Assembly: GCF_002890895.1 (NCBI RefSeq)
Contig: NZ_POUL01000003.1
Span: forward strand, 124,001 to 188,000
Direction: 5' to 3'
Source: Stutzerimonas stutzeri
GTDB lineage: Bacteria; Pseudomonadota; Gammaproteobacteria; Pseudomonadales; Pseudomonadaceae
Length of the DNA: 64,000 nucleotides
The notes beneath the pieces are model-generated. The model was not told where the DNA came from. It worked only from the letters and a program-made list of their open reading frames with translations, and made no database searches. This document shows, piece by piece, positions 55,932 through 64,000 of this stretch. The translations under genes and the position numbers were made by a program. How positions within the stretch are numbered: position 1 is the stretch's first letter; every line of letters begins with the position of its first letter.

Positions 55932-56153
55932 ATGACCCAACCCCGAGACCCTCTCCACGGCGTGACACTGGAATCGATGCTCGTCGAACTGCAGGCTCAC
56001 TATGGCTGGGACGGGCTGGCGGAGCGGGTTGATATCCGCTGCTTCAAGAGCGACCCCAGTATCAAGTCGAGCCTAACGTTTCTGCGCAAGACGCCATGGG
56101 CCAGGTCAAAAGTCGAAGCAATGTTCGTGCAGTTGCGTCAAACCGCTCTATAG
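55932..56153 (+). CDS. VF530/DUF2132 family DNA-binding protein
   Basis: A 73-residue protein matching VF530 (DUF2132) in full: [35 protein letters not shown] and [13 protein letters not shown]. The fold binds DNA in structural-genomics work; its biological role is unknown. ATG 55932 was chosen as it gives the standard N terminus. Confidence 0.92.
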   Translation: MTQPRDPLHGVTLESMLVELQAHYGWDGLAERVDIRCFKSDPSIKSSLTFLRKTPWARSKVEAMFVQLRQTAL

Positions 56154-56310
56154 CTCCGCGCTAGCCATCCACTGCCCTCCATTCGTCGCTTTTCGTCAAA
56201 TAAGCACGGCGCTCGTTCAAGTTCTCAGGTCCATGCCCGATGTCTGTAACAAATTGATTCGTCATGACCAGTGAGTCTGTCTAGAATCGACTAACCATAC
56301 GGAGATCAAA

Positions 56311-57876
56311 GTGCGAAACAACGGACCGGTTAGCAATACCGAGCGGAGCTTTCCGGCGCATCAGCGTTTGATCTCTGCCACCGATACCCAGGGCAAGATT
56401 GTCTATTGCAATGACGAGTTCGTTGCAGTCAGCGGCTATGCCAAGGCTGAGCTGATCGGCAGTGACCATAATCTGGTCCGCCATCCAGATATGCCGCCGG
56501 CGGTATTTCAGGCGATGTGGGGCTACCTGAAAGCGGGTAAAAGCTGGATGGGCGTGGTGAAGAATCGCTGCAAGAACGGCGACTTTTACTGGGTCAGCGC
56601 CTATGTCACGCCGATTCTCGACGACGGCAAGCTGACCGGCTTCGAGTCGGTACGGGTCAGGCCGACTGCCGAGCAGATCGCCAAAGCCACTGAGCTCTAT
56701 GCGCGTCTGCGGGCAGGGCAGCCTGCCGTTTCGCTCGGCCGGCGGGCGTCTGGCTGGGCACGTGTATTGGCACTGCCTATGAGCGCAGCCGCGCTGGCTA
56801 CGGCGGGTATGTTCTGGCTGCCGCCTGTGGTTGAAGTGGTCGTGGTGCTTGGCTTGTTCTTCGCGCTGGGCCTGAGCTCTCATGTCTCGGCCGAAAGGCA
56901 GCTGAAGCGGATTCTCATGCGTGTTCCTGAAGCGTTTACCGACCCGGTCGTTGCACTCACATATACCCATCACTCAGGCCATGCGGCGCGTTTGGAAATG
57001 GCCTTGATCAGTGAGGACGCACGTTTGCGTACCGCGTTGACGCGTGTGTCGGATCTTGCCGTACAGGTCGAAAGCGCCTCGGCGCAAACGTCTACGCTCG
57101 CTAGCCAGACCGAGAACGACCTGCGCCAGCAACGCGGTGAGACCGACATGACGGCCACGGCTGTCACTCAGATGACGGCATCAATCACTGAAGTCGCCAG
57201 CCATGTGCAACAAACTGCAGCTGAGGCGAGCGCTGCTAACGGCCTGGCGAACGAGGGTGACCGGGTCGCAGCAAGTTCGCGCAAGGCCATGGAGTCGCTC
57301 GCGAACACCGTGACCAGTATCGGTAATGCGGTGAACGAACTCGCGGGCGAAACCCAGCAAATCATGTCGGCCGCCGGAATGATTCAGACCATCGCCGAAC
57401 AAACCAATCTGCTGGCCCTTAACGCAGCGATCGAGGCTGCGCGTGCCGGCGAACAGGGCAGGGGTTTCGCCGTGGTTGCGGACGAGGTGCGGGCGTTGGC
57501 CAGCAAGACTCGAGAGTCGACACAGCAGATCCAGGGCATCATCCAGTCATTGACCACCAAGGCTGGCGAGGCGGTCGCGATCGCCCAAGTGGGTGACAGG
57601 GAAGCGGCGCAAGGACTGGCTCAGGTCATCGAGGCTCAGCAGGCGCTGCAAGGTATTCGTGAAGCGGTGAACCGGATCACCGGCATGAGCGAGCAAATGG
57701 CTGCCGCCGCGGAAGAGCAGGCGCATGTGGCGGAAGACATCGCACGGCAGGTTACCCATATCGCCGTAACCACCGACACGAATGCCGGCAAGGCGGACCT
57801 GACCATGCAACGTGGGCGCGAGCTAAAAGACGCCTCACGTGGATTGCGCGCGCTGGTTGAGCGCTTCAATCGCTAA
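56311..57876 (+). CDS. aer: Aerotaxis receptor Aer (PAS-MCP)
   Basis: A 521-residue receptor with an N-terminal PAS domain (about 18-125; [37 protein letters not shown]) that in Aer binds FAD, then a hydrophobic anchor (about 150-190), a HAMP-like part and a signalling domain with tip [20 protein letters not shown]. Start at GTG 56311 with GGAG six bases upstream. It is not adjacent to che genes, so it probably feeds the main flagellar pathway. Ends at a strong terminator. Confidence 0.93.
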   Translation: MRNNGPVSNTERSFPAHQRLISATDTQGKIVYCNDEFVAVSGYAKAELIGSDHNLVRHPDMPPAVFQAMWGYLKAGKSWMGVVKNRCKNGDFYWVSAYVTPILDDGKLTGFESVRVRPTAEQIAKATELYARLRAGQPAVSLGRRASGWARVLALPMSAAALATAGMFWLPPVVEVVVVLGLFFALGLSSHVSAERQLKRILMRVPEAFTDPVVALTYTHHSGHAARLEMALISEDARLRTALTRVSDLAVQVESASAQTSTLASQTENDLRQQRGETDMTATAVTQMTASITEVASHVQQTAAEASAANGLANEGDRVAASSRKAMESLANTVTSIGNAVNELAGETQQIMSAAGMIQTIAEQTNLLALNAAIEAARAGEQGRGFAVVADEVRALASKTRESTQQIQGIIQSLTTKAGEAVAIAQVGDREAAQGLAQVIEAQQALQGIREAVNRITGMSEQMAAAAEEQAHVAEDIARQVTHIAVTTDTNAGKADLTMQRGRELKDASRGLRALVERFNR

Positions 57877-57893
57877 TCGCTCGTTGAAAGAAT

Positions 57894-57925
57894 AAAAAAG
57901 CCCGGCAATTGGCCGGGCTTTTTTG
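57894..57925. terminator. Bidirectional terminator between aer and fumarase
   Basis: AAAAAAGCCCGGC, loop AATT, GCCGGGCTTTTTT. Symmetric, serving both convergent genes. Confidence 0.93.
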
Positions 57926-57939
57926 TGTTGGCGTGTCGC

Positions 57940-59463
57940 TTACTGCACTTCGACCGCGAGGCTGTCGGCGATCTTCTGTTGCCAGATTGCCGGGCCAGTG
58001 ATGTGCACTGACTCGCCGTTGGTGTCGACCGCAACGGTGACAGGCATGTCCTGCACTTCAAACTCGTAGATGGCTTCCATCCCCAGTTCGGCGAAGGCAA
58101 GTACCTTGGACTTCTTGATTGCCTGAGCGACCAGATAAGCCGCACCGCCGACCGCCATCAGGTAGACAGCCTTGTTGTCCTTGATCGCGTCGATGGCGAT
58201 CGGGCCGCGCTCGGACTTGCCGATCATGCCCAGCAGGCCAGTGCTCTCAAGAATCTGACGGGTGAACTTGTCCATGCGCGTCGCGGTGGTCGGGCCAGCC
58301 GGGCCAACCACTTCGTCACCGACCGGATCGACCGGGCCGACGTAGTAGATGAAGCGACCCTTTAGGTCTACCGGTAGTTCTTCGCCCTTGTTCAGCATGT
58401 CGACCATGCGCTTGTGCGCGGCGTCGCGGCCGGTGAGCATCTTGCCGTTGAGCAGGACGGTCTCGCCCGGCTTCCAGCTCTGCACTTCTTCCGGGGTGAT
58501 GGTGTCGAGGTTGACGCGGCGTGCGCTCGGGCCGGCTTCCCAGACGATTTCGGGGTAGGCATCCAGCGGCGGTGGGGTCAGTTCGGCCGGGCCGGAACCG
58601 TCAAGCACGAAGTGTGCGTGGCGGGTGGCGGCGCAGTTGGGGATCATGCAGACCGGCAGCGAGGCGGCGTGGGTCGGGTAATCCATGATCTTCACATCGA
58701 GCACGGTGGTCAGGCCGCCGAGGCCCTGGGCGCCGATGCCCAGCTGGTTGACCTTCTCGAACAGCTCCAGACGCAGCTCTTCGATGCGGTTCTGCGGGCC
58801 GCGGGCTTTCAGCTCATGGATGTCGATGGATTCCATCAACACTTCCTTGGCCATCACCGCAGCTTTCTCGGCGGTGCCGCCGATGCCGATGCCGAGCATG
58901 CCCGGCGGACACCAGCCGGCGCCCATGGTCGGAACGGTCTTCAGCACCCAGTCGACGATGGAGTCGGATGGGTTGAGCATCGCCATCTTCGATTTGTTTT
59001 CCGAACCGCCGCCCTTGGCTGCGACGTCCACTTCCACCTTGTCGCCGGGGACGATGGAGTAGTGGATTACCGCTGGCGTGTTGTCTTTGGTGTTCTTGCG
59101 GGAACCTGCCGGGTCGGCCAGGATCGAAGCACGCAGAACGTTCTCCGGCAGGTTGTACGCGCGGCGAACACCCTCGTTGATCATGTCGTCCAGGCTCATG
59201 CTTGCGCCGTCCCAGCGTACGTCCATGCCCACGCGCACGAATACAGTGACGATGCCGGTGTCCTGGCAGATCGGCCGGTGGCCGGTCGCACACATCCGCG
59301 AGTTGATCAGGATCTGTGCCATGGAATCGCGGGCTGCTGGCGATTCTTCGCGCAGGTAGGCCTCGTGCATCGCCTGGATGAAGTCGACGGGGTGGTAGTA
59401 GGAGATGAACTGCAAAGCGTCAGCAACGCTTTGTATCAGGTCGTCTTGCTTGATCACGGTCAT
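57940..59463 (-). CDS. Fumarate hydratase, class I (iron-sulfur)
   Basis: A 507-residue [4Fe-4S] fumarase interconverting fumarate and malate. The N-terminal RPICQDTGIVTVFVRVG and KGGGSENKSKM, plus the C-terminal GPTTATRMDKFT and MGMIGKSERG-type (GLLGMIGKSERGP) stretches, are class I signatures. ATG 59463 has GAGG upstream. With mqo it converts fumarate to oxaloacetate. Confidence 0.95.
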   Translation of the reverse strand: MTVIKQDDLIQSVADALQFISYYHPVDFIQAMHEAYLREESPAARDSMAQILINSRMCATGHRPICQDTGIVTVFVRVGMDVRWDGASMSLDDMINEGVRRAYNLPENVLRASILADPAGSRKNTKDNTPAVIHYSIVPGDKVEVDVAAKGGGSENKSKMAMLNPSDSIVDWVLKTVPTMGAGWCPPGMLGIGIGGTAEKAAVMAKEVLMESIDIHELKARGPQNRIEELRLELFEKVNQLGIGAQGLGGLTTVLDVKIMDYPTHAASLPVCMIPNCAATRHAHFVLDGSGPAELTPPPLDAYPEIVWEAGPSARRVNLDTITPEEVQSWKPGETVLLNGKMLTGRDAAHKRMVDMLNKGEELPVDLKGRFIYYVGPVDPVGDEVVGPAGPTTATRMDKFTRQILESTGLLGMIGKSERGPIAIDAIKDNKAVYLMAVGGAAYLVAQAIKKSKVLAFAELGMEAIYEFEVQDMPVTVAVDTNGESVHITGPAIWQQKIADSLAVEVQ

Positions 59464-59810
59464 GCAGCGCGTCCTCTTGGCGGGGCGAAAACAGTGCGTA
59501 TCGAGAAAGCGACCGACACGCTCAGTAAAAAATGCGCGGCAGTATAACCTGCCGTAGAGCAGGGAACACAGACGGACCAAAGGTGAAGGGATGCACTGCG
59601 GAAACTGGCATGACGCTGGCAGCGACACGGCGTTGCACTACGGGCCGAGATGTCGGCTCCACATCGGCGCGAGCGCAATAGCAAAGGTCTTGTTGAAGAT
59701 GATCGTCCGATGGCAGCGGTTTCTGGTGATGTTTTCTCATACTGTCGATACAGCTGCGTATAGGTTTTTTACAACGCGCAGCGTAAAGTGTGACGAATTG
59801 CCACTATGGG
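59464..59810. other. Divergent intergenic region, fumarase / diguanylate cyclase
   Basis: About 350 bases between divergent starts. On the minus strand TATACT at 59541-59546 could be the -10 of the fumarase promoter, with a poor -35. The CTGT-CGAT-ACAG near 59743 is too short for a LexA box. No gene or RNA was recognised. Confidence 0.45.
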
Positions 59811-60950
59811 ATGGATTCCATGCGTGCTAGTCGTGACGAAAGCGAACAGCAAGCGCTGCAGTTATTGGTGACCAAGCGCTTTGGCATGGCGGCCGCCACC
59901 TACGGTCTGGCATTGCTGCTCACCTGGATTACTGTGGCTGCCGGTTTCTACCAGGCGCCGGTCGAGACGGCGGTGGCGGGGTCGGTGATGATTGCGGCCA
60001 GCCAGTTAACCTTTTTCTGGGTCTTCTATCGCGGCCACAACCTGCGCTTTCGCGACCCCAGTCTGACCGAACCACAAGTGCTGGTTGCCCTGGTCTGGCT
60101 GACCTTCTTTTTGTTCAATCTCGGCGATAACCGTGGATCGTTGCTGGTGCTGTACGTGCTGGTGCTGATGTTTGCCGTGTTCCTCCCGCCAAAAATCTTC
60201 GTTCGTTATGCCGTGCTGGCGCTCGCCAGCTTCGTCGGTATGGTGTATTTCGATGCGCAAATGGGTCATCTGAATGATCCGCAGACGGCACTGCTGCAGA
60301 CTGGCGTGCTGCTGGTGACCCTGGTCTGGATGTGCTTGTTCGTCAGCTATGTCTACAGGTTGCGCCAACGCATGCGTCAGCGCCGCTTTGCCCTGCAGGC
60401 TCACCAGGAAACGCTGCGCGGCATGATGCGACAGCTGGAAGATCTGGCCTCGACCGATGAGCTGACGGGGCTCTTCAATCGTCGACATTTCCTGCGCAAG
60501 GCGGAAGCCGAGCTGAGTCGGCTACGGGCAGGGCATCAGTCCGGCCTGGCGCTGATCGATCTCGACTATTTCAAACGGGTCAACGACCTGCATGGACATG
60601 CGGTGGGTGATCGGGTGTTGCAAACCTTTGCGTCCGTGGCTCGGTCCTGTCTGCGAGACGACGACATATTGGCTCGCTACGGTGGTGAAGAGTTCGTTCT
60701 ATTGTTGCCGAACACCGACGCCGAGCAATTCAGCGCTTGTTGCGAGCGCTTGCGCGAAGCTTTCGCCAATGCCCCGCTGCCGGAAGGGGCTAAGCAGGCT
60801 GGTCATTTGAGCCTCTCGGTCGGCTTGACCCTGCTTCGTGAAGGCGACGATCTGGATGAATCCTTGCAGCGCGCCGACGACGCGCTGTACCGAGCCAAGG
60901 GAAATGGTCGAAATCGGTGCGAGACCAGCTGGGCTGCGGTGAATGCCTGA
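59811..60950 (+). CDS. sadC: Membrane-bound diguanylate cyclase (SadC-like)
   Basis: About 379 residues. Six hydrophobic segments (about 20-185) form an N-terminal membrane sensor, followed by a short helix and a GGDEF domain. The active site is GGEEF, with an I-site RDDD five residues before it, so activity and product inhibition are likely. The gene order with fumarase and ferredoxin reductase matches that of Pseudomonas sadC. This protein is shorter than SadC as I recall it. ATGs at 59811 and 59820 are both possible. Confidence 0.8.
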   Translation: MDSMRASRDESEQQALQLLVTKRFGMAAATYGLALLLTWITVAAGFYQAPVETAVAGSVMIAASQLTFFWVFYRGHNLRFRDPSLTEPQVLVALVWLTFFLFNLGDNRGSLLVLYVLVLMFAVFLPPKIFVRYAVLALASFVGMVYFDAQMGHLNDPQTALLQTGVLLVTLVWMCLFVSYVYRLRQRMRQRRFALQAHQETLRGMMRQLEDLASTDELTGLFNRRHFLRKAEAELSRLRAGHQSGLALIDLDYFKRVNDLHGHAVGDRVLQTFASVARSCLRDDDILARYGGEEFVLLLPNTDAEQFSACCERLREAFANAPLPEGAKQAGHLSLSVGLTLLREGDDLDESLQRADDALYRAKGNGRNRCETSWAAVNA

Positions 60951-61887
60951 GATCACCCACGGGGAGCGGACCTGGCGGGTGGCGAAGGGCAGCAATCTGC
61001 TTGATGCGCTCAATGATGCCGGCCTGAACGTACCCTTCAGCTGCCGAGCGGGCAGTTGCCATGCCTGCCTGGTGCGCTGCCTGCAAGGGGAACCGCAGGA
61101 TGCCCGCCCGCAGGCACTCGACTCTGCGCGGCGCCTGGAAGGCTGGCGGCTCGCTTGCCAATGCAGTGTGGCGGAAAACCTCGATGTTGCGATTTTCGAC
61201 CCGGCGCGCGAAGGTCTGCCGGCGCGGGTGGTGGGGCACGACTGGCTGGACGACCGGGTTTTGCGGTTGCGCCTGCTGCCCACCGCACGACCGCTGCGCT
61301 ACCAGACGGGTCAGCATGTGCTGTTGTGGAGTAACCATGGAGTCGCCCGGCCCTATTCATTGGCAAGCGTACCCTGGGAAGACCACTGGCTTGAGTTTCA
61401 CCTCGATTGTCGGCACAACGGTGCCTTCTGCGATGCGGCGCGTACGCTGACCGTCGGCGACACTCTGCACTTGGGCCAACCGCATACCGGCGCGCTGCGC
61501 TACGAGCCCGAATGGCAGTCGAGGCCTTTACTGTTGCTGGCTGCCGGGACGGGACTTGCCCCGCTCTGGAGCCTGATGCGAGAAGCGCTGCATCAGGAGC
61601 ACCAGGGACCGATCCGTTTGCTGCATTTCTGCCGTGGAGCCTCCTATCTGCAAGGGCCGCTCGAAGCGCTTGCCGAGGCGAATAGCAACCTGAGCATCGA
61701 ATACGTCGATAGGGGGCATACAGGCAGCCGTCTGCAGTCGCTGCGCGCCGCATCGCGTCAGGAGATCGCACTGATATGCGGTGGAAGCGGCTTTGTCGAA
61801 GACTGCGCAAAGCGCATGTTTCTGGCGGGGCTGCCGCGGGGGCAGGTATTGAGTGACGCCTTTCTGACCCGTCAGTTCGGGGCATAA
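60943..61887 (+). CDS. 2Fe-2S ferredoxin-fused flavin reductase
   Basis: A 314-residue electron-transfer protein. The N-terminal plant-type ferredoxin domain has CRAGSCHACLVRC and the later Cys in LACQC. It is followed by an FAD-binding ferredoxin-reductase domain (ARPYSLASVP) and an NAD-binding domain (LLLAAGTGLAPLWSL, ending in ICGGSGFVEDC). It overlaps the cyclase gene by eight bases. It is the type of reductase that feeds oxygenases, but no oxygenase lies nearby. Confidence 0.9.
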   Translation: MPEITHGERTWRVAKGSNLLDALNDAGLNVPFSCRAGSCHACLVRCLQGEPQDARPQALDSARRLEGWRLACQCSVAENLDVAIFDPAREGLPARVVGHDWLDDRVLRLRLLPTARPLRYQTGQHVLLWSNHGVARPYSLASVPWEDHWLEFHLDCRHNGAFCDAARTLTVGDTLHLGQPHTGALRYEPEWQSRPLLLLAAGTGLAPLWSLMREALHQEHQGPIRLLHFCRGASYLQGPLEALAEANSNLSIEYVDRGHTGSRLQSLRAASRQEIALICGGSGFVEDCAKRMFLAGLPRGQVLSDAFLTRQFGA

Positions 61888-61925
61888 CGAACCGAAGCAG
61901 GCATAGACCTTCTTTAATTGGGAAC

Positions 61926-61962
61926 GGCGCGCCAGGCCGCTCTGACCGGCAGCTGGCGCGCC
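61926..61962. terminator. GC-rich hairpin between convergent genes
   Basis: GGCGCGCCAG and CTGGCGCGCC, a perfect 10-bp stem with a 17-base loop, between the ferredoxin-reductase and pyk stops. No T run, so a weak terminator at best. Confidence 0.45.
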
Positions 61963-61969
61963 GCGCCAA

Positions 61970-63421
61970 TCAGGTCAACGAATCGCCCACACGCAGGATC
62001 TTCATGGTGTTGGTGCCACCGGTGCCGTGGTAGGTGTCGCCCTTGGTCAGGATCACCCAGTCGCCAACATTGACGATGTTGCGCTTGAGCAGCTCGTCCA
62101 CAGCCGACTGGCTGACCTTGTCGGCGGGCAGGGCTGCCGGGTCGAAGGGGATGGTTTGCACGCCGCGGAACATGGCGACACGCGCCTGAGTGTCGCGATG
62201 GGGCGAAAAGGCGAAGATAGGTACTGACGAGCGAATCCGCGACATGATCAGCGGGGTGTAGCCGCTTTCGGTCAGGCTGATGATCGCCTTGACACCGGGG
62301 AAGTGGTTCGCCGTGTACATCGCGGCCAGGGCGGTGCTTTCGTCGCTGCGCTCGAAGCGCTGACCAAGACGATGGCCCGACTTGATACTGGTCGGATGCT
62401 TCTCGGCACCGACGCATACGCGCGCCATGGCCTTGATGGCTTCGACCGGGTACTCGCCCGCGGCGCTTTCGGCCGAGAGCATCACTGCGTCGGTGTAGTC
62501 GAGCACGGCGTTGGCTACATCGGACACTTCGGCGCGAGTCGGCATCGGGTTCTGAATCATCGACTCCATCATCTGGGTCGCGGTGATCACCACCTTGTTG
62601 TTGCGGCGCGCATGCAGAATGATCTTTTTCTGAATGCCTACCAGCTCGGCATCGCCGATTTCCACGCCCAGATCGCCACGCGCGACCATCACGCCATCAC
62701 TGGCGCGGATCAGGCCATCCAGTGCTTCGTCATCGGCGACGGCTTCGGCACGCTCGATCTTGGCGATCAGCCATGCGCTCGAGCCGGCTTCGTCGCGCAA
62801 GCGCCGAGCCAGTTCCATGTCAGCCGCGTCACGCGGGAAAGAGACGGCGAGATAATCCAGGTTCATGTCGGCGGCCAGCTTGATGTCGGTCTTGTCCTTG
62901 GCCGTCAGCGCCGGTGCGGTCAGGCCACCGCCACGACGGTTGATGCCCTTGTTGTCCGACAGTGGCCCGCCGATCAGCACGGTGCAGTGCAGTTCGTCGG
63001 CCGTGGTGGCGTCCACGCGCATGACCACGCGACCATCGTCGAGCAGCAGTTCGTCACCGACGCTGCAGTCTTTCACCAGATCCGGGTAATCGATCCCGAC
63101 CACTTCCTGGGTGCCAGCATCACGGGGGTGGGTGACCGAGAAGCGGAAGCTGTCGCCTTCGGCCAACTCTATGCGCTTGTTGGTGAACTTGGCGATACGG
63201 ATCTTCGGCCCCTGCAGATCACCGAGCAGCGCTACGAAGCGACCGTGCTTCGCGGCAATGTCCCGTACCAGCTGCGCGCGTGCGCGGTGCTCATCCGGCG
63301 TCCCATGGGAAAAATTCAGGCGGGCCACATCGAGCCCGGCAACGATCATTTTTTCCAGCACCTCTGGCGAACTGCTGGCTGGACCCAGAGTGGCGACGAT
63401 TTTGGTACGGCGCGAGATCAT
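61970..63421 (-). CDS. pyk: Pyruvate kinase
   Basis: A 483-residue pyruvate kinase converting phosphoenolpyruvate and ADP to pyruvate and ATP. RRTKIVATLGPAS at the N terminus, the active-site IAKIERAEAV with its Lys, and MVARGDLGVEIG are conserved. Pseudomonas has two isozymes; synteny with fumarase and the cyclase fits PykA. Starts just upstream of a small divergent lipoprotein gene. Confidence 0.96.
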   Translation of the reverse strand: MISRRTKIVATLGPASSSPEVLEKMIVAGLDVARLNFSHGTPDEHRARAQLVRDIAAKHGRFVALLGDLQGPKIRIAKFTNKRIELAEGDSFRFSVTHPRDAGTQEVVGIDYPDLVKDCSVGDELLLDDGRVVMRVDATTADELHCTVLIGGPLSDNKGINRRGGGLTAPALTAKDKTDIKLAADMNLDYLAVSFPRDAADMELARRLRDEAGSSAWLIAKIERAEAVADDEALDGLIRASDGVMVARGDLGVEIGDAELVGIQKKIILHARRNNKVVITATQMMESMIQNPMPTRAEVSDVANAVLDYTDAVMLSAESAAGEYPVEAIKAMARVCVGAEKHPTSIKSGHRLGQRFERSDESTALAAMYTANHFPGVKAIISLTESGYTPLIMSRIRSSVPIFAFSPHRDTQARVAMFRGVQTIPFDPAALPADKVSQSAVDELLKRNIVNVGDWVILTKGDTYHGTGGTNTMKILRVGDSLT

Positions 63422-63597
63422 TCAATGCTCCTTTTTCAGAATGGCGGCGAGGCTACTATGCCGGGCGGCTGTAGTCATTGTTGGGCTGCACTACTCTTTT
63501 GGCAGTGGCCTGGCGGGTGTTCAAGCGACGTTCGGCAGCCGAACGGGCTGTAGTTTTTTTGCTGACGGTCGATACGCCAGCATCGGAGGAACCACCT

Positions 63598-63975
63598 ATG
63601 CGCACACTGTTCATCATCTTTCTGGCCACCCTCAGCGTAGGCTGCAGCAGCAGAAATGCGCTCGATCGCCATCTCGATATGGCCTACAAGCAATACGAGC
63701 TGGGTGATTGCGGCCAGGTCATGCTCGAGCTGTCCCAGGCTGAGCGCCGCAGCCGGCCACGGGATAATCTTCAGCCGGAAATGTCGCTATTGCGTGGGCA
63801 ATGCCTGGAACGTCAGGGCCTGTTTGTCGATGCGGCACAGACCTACCAGTTCATTCAGACGCGCTATCCAGCCAGCGAATACGCTTTTCGCAGTCGCGCC
63901 AGGCTGGAGACGCTGCGTCAGTTGGGGCACTATCAGCCCGAGGAACGGGTGGTGATCCACGCCGTCAAACCCTGA
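63598..63975 (+). CDS. Small TPR-like lipoprotein
   Basis: A 125-residue lipoprotein: a short signal peptide ends in the lipobox LSVGC, and the mature part has two to three TPR-like helical pairs (MAYKQYELGDCGQVMLEL, GQCLERQGLFVDAAQTYQFI, SEYAFRSRARLETL). The strong GGAGG site eight bases upstream fixes the ATG. Function unknown; likely an outer-membrane-anchored scaffold. Confidence 0.8.
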   Translation: MRTLFIIFLATLSVGCSSRNALDRHLDMAYKQYELGDCGQVMLELSQAERRSRPRDNLQPEMSLLRGQCLERQGLFVDAAQTYQFIQTRYPASEYAFRSRARLETLRQLGHYQPEERVVIHAVKP

Positions 63976-64000
63976 AACGAGAGCCCGGTCATTGCGACCG

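Noticed and set aside
59743-59754. LexA box before the diguanylate cyclase
   Set aside because: CTGT and ACAG are separated by 4 bases, not the 8 needed.

Overview
The window looks like chromosomal DNA from a Pseudomonas-type gammaproteobacterium, most likely Stutzerimonas (the Pseudomonas stutzeri group). Base composition is GC-rich and fairly even. Several gene neighbourhoods match the order remembered from Pseudomonas: pyruvate kinase / ferredoxin reductase / SadC-type diguanylate cyclase / class I fumarase, a PA4642-like gene beside mqo, folM-folX near a flavodoxin gene, and a second-type che cluster. No database search was run, so species level is inference. I see no rRNA, tRNA, insertion sequence, prophage or CRISPR array.

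Layout. 0-2.1 kb: a DUF2726 gene and a LOG-family gene set among unusually long non-coding stretches. These stretches carry four copies of a 35-bp element built around perfect DnaA boxes. 2.2-4.2 kb (minus): a translationally coupled NarL/NarX-type two-component pair. 4.5-13.0 kb (plus): a compact chemotaxis operon (membrane receptor, cheY, STAS gene, cheA, second receptor, cheW, cheR, cheD, cheB) diverging from the two-component pair across three phased CCTAGG-like hexamers. 13-17 kb: hydrolase, SDR dehydrogenase and SulP anion transporter. 17-20.3 kb: PA4642-like gene, malate:quinone oxidoreductase, YajG-like lipoprotein. 20.5-30.2 kb: envelope and housekeeping genes (DUF1329, acyltransferase, CPXCG, DUF2007, a variant SRAP protein, M48 protease, a TMEM165-type transporter behind a yybP-ykoY manganese riboswitch, RsmC, 2-hydroxyacid dehydrogenase, LysE). 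30.3-33 kb: fatty-acyl-CoA ligase and OmpA-like lipoprotein. 33.1-39 kb: a CHASE hybrid kinase with three receivers, then a REC-PAS-GGDEF-EAL protein. 39-46.7 kb: acyltransferase, pta and ackA, slyD, glutathione peroxidase, and a NemR-like repressor with an old-yellow-enzyme gene sharing one operator sequence. 46.7-52.8 kb: flavodoxin-fold reductase, CysZ, HopJ and DUF1244 genes, an orphan sensory-rhodopsin-transducer homologue, folX/folM, PilZ-like protein, flavodoxin, AcpH. 52.9-64 kb: a short acyl-CoA-dehydrogenase-like protein, cardiolipin synthase, DJ-1/PfpI, VF530, an Aer receptor, fumarase, diguanylate cyclase, ferredoxin reductase, pyruvate kinase and a small lipoprotein.

Themes. Central carbon metabolism (mqo, fumarase, pyk, pta-ackA) is interleaved with signalling: chemotaxis, aerotaxis and c-di-GMP turnover by one GGDEF and one GGDEF-EAL protein. 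Redox-stress genes (NemR/OYE, GPx, flavodoxin-fold proteins) sit nearby. The observations most worth following are the 35-bp DnaA-box elements, the orphan rhodopsin transducer, the SRAP protein with two altered active-site positions, the shared NemR/OYE operator, and the STAS-containing chemotaxis operon with phased upstream hexamers.
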